DNA from: Cladopsammia gracilis
Taxonomy: Eukaryota; Cnidaria; Anthozoa; Scleractinia; Dendrophylliidae
Assembly: GCA_022457155.1 (NCBI GenBank)
Contig: JAJGOT010000170.1
Location: forward strand, 714,501-778,500
Length of the DNA: 64,000 nt
Direction: 5' to 3'
The notes beneath the pieces were generated by a model that was not told the DNA's origin, did not search any database, and worked only from the letters and a program-made list of their open reading frames with translations. Numbering within the stretch: position 1 is the first letter of the stretch; every line of letters begins with the position of its first letter. Positions 60,127 through 64,000 of the stretch are shown piece by piece. The position numbers were made by a program, and so were the translations under genes.

Positions 60127-60531
60127 CCCGAAGGGGGGGGGGGGGGTACTCCCTATAATGGGCTATACGGGGATGCTCCGCCTGAAAGGGGTACCTTTTT
60201 GAGGTAAGAGGTATATGAAAGGGTCGGGATTTCACGGGTTGAAGTATATGAAAGGGTAGGGATTTCACGAAGAATAGGAAAGGGAAGCGAAGCCACGCCG
60301 TTGAAGAATAAAAAAGGTAGGGTAAACTGCCATTTAAGTATTAAAAAAATGGCCTTTCAAAATATATCAAACAGACGCACGTAAAGGCTCTGAAAAGGGT
60401 ACCATTTTCAATGAAAGGTATATGAAAGGGGTACCTTTTCTGTCAAAATCGGTATATGAAAGGGTAAGGGTTTGGACCTCGGGGCGGAGCATCCCTGTAC
60501 AAAACTTTGTTGAGTACCCCCCCTCCCCGGG
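60127..60531. mobile_element. 405-bp MITE with CTTCTGAC duplication (hAT-like)
   Basis: CCCGAAGGGGG...GGTACTCC at the left and GAGTACCCCCCCTCCCCGGG at the right are inverted. CTTCTGAC flanks both (60119-60126, 60532-60539). The interior repeats GTATATGAAAGGG. Confidence 0.88.
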
Positions 60532-60539
60532 CTTCTGAC

Positions 60540-63082
60540 AATGGAGATACTGCCTAGCTCCGAGAAACACATTACACTTACACGCGGAATAAACTCTGAG
60601 GAGCTATTAAAAAACAATTGAAAGATCCCACTATTCCAATATATGACTATCGCATAAGACTTGGATCTTAATAGAATATTTTACGAAATTTTGCTGCGGT
60701 CGTGACCCCGGGGGTCGTTAAGAAGACACTGTCAACACTATATTTTGAGGTTTAAAGCAGACCCATTTAATCTCTAATAGTTACTAAACACATGATACCG
60801 GAAATAGAAAACTCTCGACTTTCGAATAAAAAAAGACAGAACTACTATATATTCGCAAATAACCCATTCATGTATAACATTAACTTATGCAGCCATTTCT
60901 TTTTCAACTCTCCACAAAAGAAAAATCAATGTCCGCTTCACTTTCCAAAACATTTCACATCGATATCGATAACAACATACAACTGCGTGAAATATTTCCT
61001 TTTAACAAGCATTGACAACTAAGCGGAAAACAGATATTTCAGCCCACCCACATCTGACGTCTAAGTTATCAAAAGTTTCTTTGCTTTTGTTGATCCGATG
61101 GATTATGAATGTTCTGCGAACCTTGTTATCTTTGTGGAATGTCCGGTTTCCGGAAGATTATAAAGAACAGGAAAGAGCGAATCTCAAAACTGTCTTAAAA
61201 ACGAAATTAACGTTGGAAAAATATATATTTGCTTAATTCTTTCTTTGAGGAATAGAGGAATTCTAAGGATATGCACTTTTTTGTCTTGACTTCCTGACTG
61301 AATTTAAGTCTTAAAATAGCAATGAATATGCGTGAACGGACTCTGATCGATCAATGACAGACATTGTAGCGACCATAGGTCATGGATCAGTTCTTTTCTT
61401 CTTTAAAATCTCCGTAAAATTCTTAGATGTTTATATCTTATATATAAAGATCTACAAACGCGGATAAGCGTAAACATTTATTTGATGCGTTGTGGCACAC
61501 ATCAAAGATTTAAATTAGATGATCCCACAGGCAGACCAATCGTGATATCCAGTGCACAGTAAAGAAATATACTAGGTAATAATACGATTTGTCACGGAAT
61601 TGATAAGCGATAGAAAAATCGAAAATATTACACACTTAAGTCTTCTCACCTTTACTTTATTGTCTCTTGATGTATCCTGACCGGTTTAAATGCATTTTTA
61701 CAACTTTTGTCACTCGCCCCACTATCCACTATAAAAGAAGGGAAGGCTGGAGACCTCTGAGCGAACCCTCGCCACGCGAAAGCCAGGTTAAATGTCTACC
61801 CGTGCGATTCGTGCTAGCTTCCAAATTCCCTTTCACGGGCTCTAAAAGGGCTCCGTTTTGGAGCGATTCTGGCCATCTTCGCTTCGCCATTGTCCGCGAT
61901 CCAAACGGCTGTACCACGAAATTCGAATACTAAAGCTTAGCGACCGACATTCACCCGAGGGGAGGGTCGTTACTTTTGCCTAATTCGAACGGAAACCACA
62001 CGCGTGACCTGTCACTTATTTGTCTTTATTTGATAAAGTGCAAGTTTTCATCAAGATCAAAAGAAAAGTCTCTTTTTAAAATAAAAATGCTCGAAGGAAA
62101 ATTATTAAGCTTGTTAAAACCAATTTGCGCCAAAAAATCAAAAATCAAAGGTCACGGATATGTATGTGTATACCGGGAGTCTAGGGTGTACTCTAACTGC
62201 ACGTCCGATCCAAGAGAGAGGAAGATAGGGGCCTTGGGAACGAGGTTGGTAGACGTTTCAATAACAAATTGATCATTAAAACAGACCGTTGGCCGTCGGG
62301 TGTTGATATGAACGATATGGTCAATAATGTTTAATTTTTATTGGTAAATTGCACAACCTTCTAAAGTCGCTGTCGTAATTTGTCGTATTTTTGAAGCGGA
62401 ATCGAGCCGCTTCTCGCTGTTCAGAACGTCTCATGTCGGCAATTTTCGGGGCCACGTCGCTTGTCGTTTTTACCAAGGCTTCTTTAAGCCGAGATGTTTT
62501 GAAAACAGCTTCGGCTATAAAAGGAAACGAAATCTAATTACCAGCTCTATTCCTACAAGAGACACCATTCTGCCCGAAGGTACACAATTTTTTAGTTGAC
62601 GGAAAAAGCGACAAGTAAAATATTTTCATTTGCCTTTTTTACAATAGTCTACCTTAGTGAAGTATTTAGATAAAACATTCCTTTTTTACTGAAGTCTTTT
62701 TACTGAACTTATTCATATGCACAAAGTTCTTGTTTTGTCTCATACATCCACATGTACACTGCACATATAAATTGGCTGTTTAAAAACATTGCTAGTAAAT
62801 CAATTTTAATCCCAAATGAAAATCGTTGCAATATGTTTTAGTTTTGTTTAAATATCAATAAATAAAGATAGTAAATATTTTTTAACCTTCGTACATCTTT
62901 CCCAAATTTCGATCGATAAGAAAATCGCCATTGTAATGCCATACAAGTCATTGCTACTAAAATACTGTGACTGATACAAAACATAGAAAAATTAACTAAG
63001 TAAGATAGATTGAATCTAAGTAGTTTTGCCACCCCCATCCCTCCTCATAATTTTCTCCCGTAGCAACCAAATTGGCCTCGGC
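60540..63082. other. Unassigned intergenic stretch
   Basis: 2.5 kb with no ORF above ~100 codons. TATA-like CTATAAAAG occurs at about 61730 and 62516 on the plus strand, without a recognisable gene after it. Confidence 0.4.
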
Positions 63083-63529
63083 TCATTCGCTAAATATAAT
63101 CAAGTTGAAGTTTCCCCTCAACTGTAAAATGAAGACTATTTTGAATAAATACGGTAAATTAACATGAAAATTATTTACATTCATACTCGTGATTATTTTG
63201 TTGCTCATGACTTTTATTGATTTGGTGGCTCCTAAAAGAGCCCTTAAGTCCTCTATGACTGCAATGTCTAACTCTACGATTAGACCTACAGGTATTTTCA
63301 ATCTTTCAACTTCAATAAACCATTTAGCAGCTTTACACATATTACCTATCACGTCTTTACTACATTTACCTATCAAAGGCACCCAACTTTTCCAATTCTT
63401 GTTGTTGTTGTTGTTGTTGTTGTTGTTTTTTATTAACCTTACATTCTCTCGCATTAACGAGATGGCTTTAAGAGCCCTTTGATTATTGTAAAGAGCAGTT
63501 ATTAACAAGGTATAGCCTGAACCATTCAT
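63083..63529 (-). CDS. Hypothetical ORF/exon with poly-Asn tract
   Basis: The minus-strand frame of 148 codons extends further upstream without a stop (at least to FVIGERAFPLFG). It contains nine Asn from an AAC microsatellite (63398-63425). Parts read plausibly as protein (ALYNNQRALKAISLMREN, IPVGLIVELDIAVIEDL), so it may be a real exon. No family, splice site or promoter is recognised. Confidence 0.25.
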   Translation of the reverse strand: MNGSGYTLLITALYNNQRALKAISLMRENVRLIKNNNNNNNNNKNWKSWVPLIGKCSKDVIGNMCKAAKWFIEVERLKIPVGLIVELDIAVIEDLRALLGATKSIKVMSNKIITSMNVNNFHVNLPYLFKIVFILQLRGNFNLIIFSE

Positions 63530-64000
63530 TCCGAAAAGCGGGAAAGCTCTTTCCCCTATTACGAAATGTATAATGTAAAGTAATATACTAGTGTATCCAA
63601 AAGATAGTAATTGCTGCGGTAAATTTGTTATAATAATGCTGTTTTATCGTCTCGCTGGTATTACAGAATTTTCTCTTTCGTTTTTTGAGGGGAAGCAAAG
63701 CAAATGTAACCGGGATGAATCGACGAAAACTCCAGCTGATAAGACGACTAATTTTGTTTTGTAATTCACGCATCAAGTTCTTGCAATGTCTGTAGAATAT
63801 TGTTGAGCAAAGGATGCGTTCACCACGAGGAAGGTGTGAAAATTTAGGCTAATTATTGATAATGAATATGTTGCGTTACTAGCTAGCCGTATCATGTTCG
63901 TGTCTCCACGCGCTCAGGTCAGGTTTCGCGTCCCCACGCGCTCAGCTTAGTTCAGTCTCATCGACCGCTGTCGGAGTGATTTCAAAATAAATTTGTCTTT
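63530..64000. other. Unassigned right edge
   Basis: CACGCGCTCAG occurs twice (63907-63917 and 63936-63946). Nothing else is recognised. Confidence 0.4.

Overview
The window looks like nuclear DNA of a cnidarian, most likely a stony coral. The genes have introns with GT-AG junctions, the intergenic DNA is AT-rich, and the window is crowded with short inverted-repeat transposons (MITEs), Penelope-like and LINE retroelement scraps, and minisatellites. It holds the TPR-CHAT, PAN/EGF/ALK-glycine-rich and CTHRC1-type genes that are typical of anthozoans. The species call is inference; no marker gene is present. All exon models below were built by hand from reading frame, splice sites and phase.

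Layout. 1-1.26 kb: relic of the 5' part of a type-B DNA polymerase of a Polinton-like element (minus strand, two frameshifts). 1.5-4.3 kb: a TTAA-flanked MITE, then a minisatellite-bearing repeat present in two inverted copies. 4.4-7.8 kb: a very large exon (plus strand) with fifteen 40-residue TPRs and a CHAT protease domain. 8-19.9 kb: a repeat field with Penelope and LINE fragments, a broken YqaJ nuclease gene, foldback elements and MITEs. 20.0-23.8 kb: a complete three-exon gene (minus) for a secreted PAN-EGF-ALK-type glycine-rich protein. 25.4-29.2 kb: a complete three-exon CTHRC1-like gene (minus) whose second intron carries a 136-bp tandem repeat and a ~0.9-kb duplication. 31.75-43.75 kb: a multi-exon coiled-coil gene (minus) of unknown family. 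44.2-57.0 kb: a complete 12-exon F-box/WD40 gene (plus) of 478 residues with eight WD blades. 57-64 kb: mostly repeats and sequence in which no gene is recognised.

Relations. The coiled-coil gene and the F-box/WD40 gene start 476 bp apart, head to head, so they probably share a bidirectional promoter. The two secreted-protein genes lie in the same orientation next to each other. Many introns hold TTAA-flanked or 8-bp-TSD MITEs, some nested inside each other.

Most noteworthy: the perfectly in-register TPR array joined to an intact CHAT His/Cys dyad; degenerate tandem copies of the F-box/WD40 gene's last coding segment just after its stop codon; a perfect 84-bp palindrome beside a coiled-coil exon; a 0.9-kb element with nine palindromically arranged ATATGTGTT motifs; and a Penelope composite with two pieces abutting in opposite orientation.
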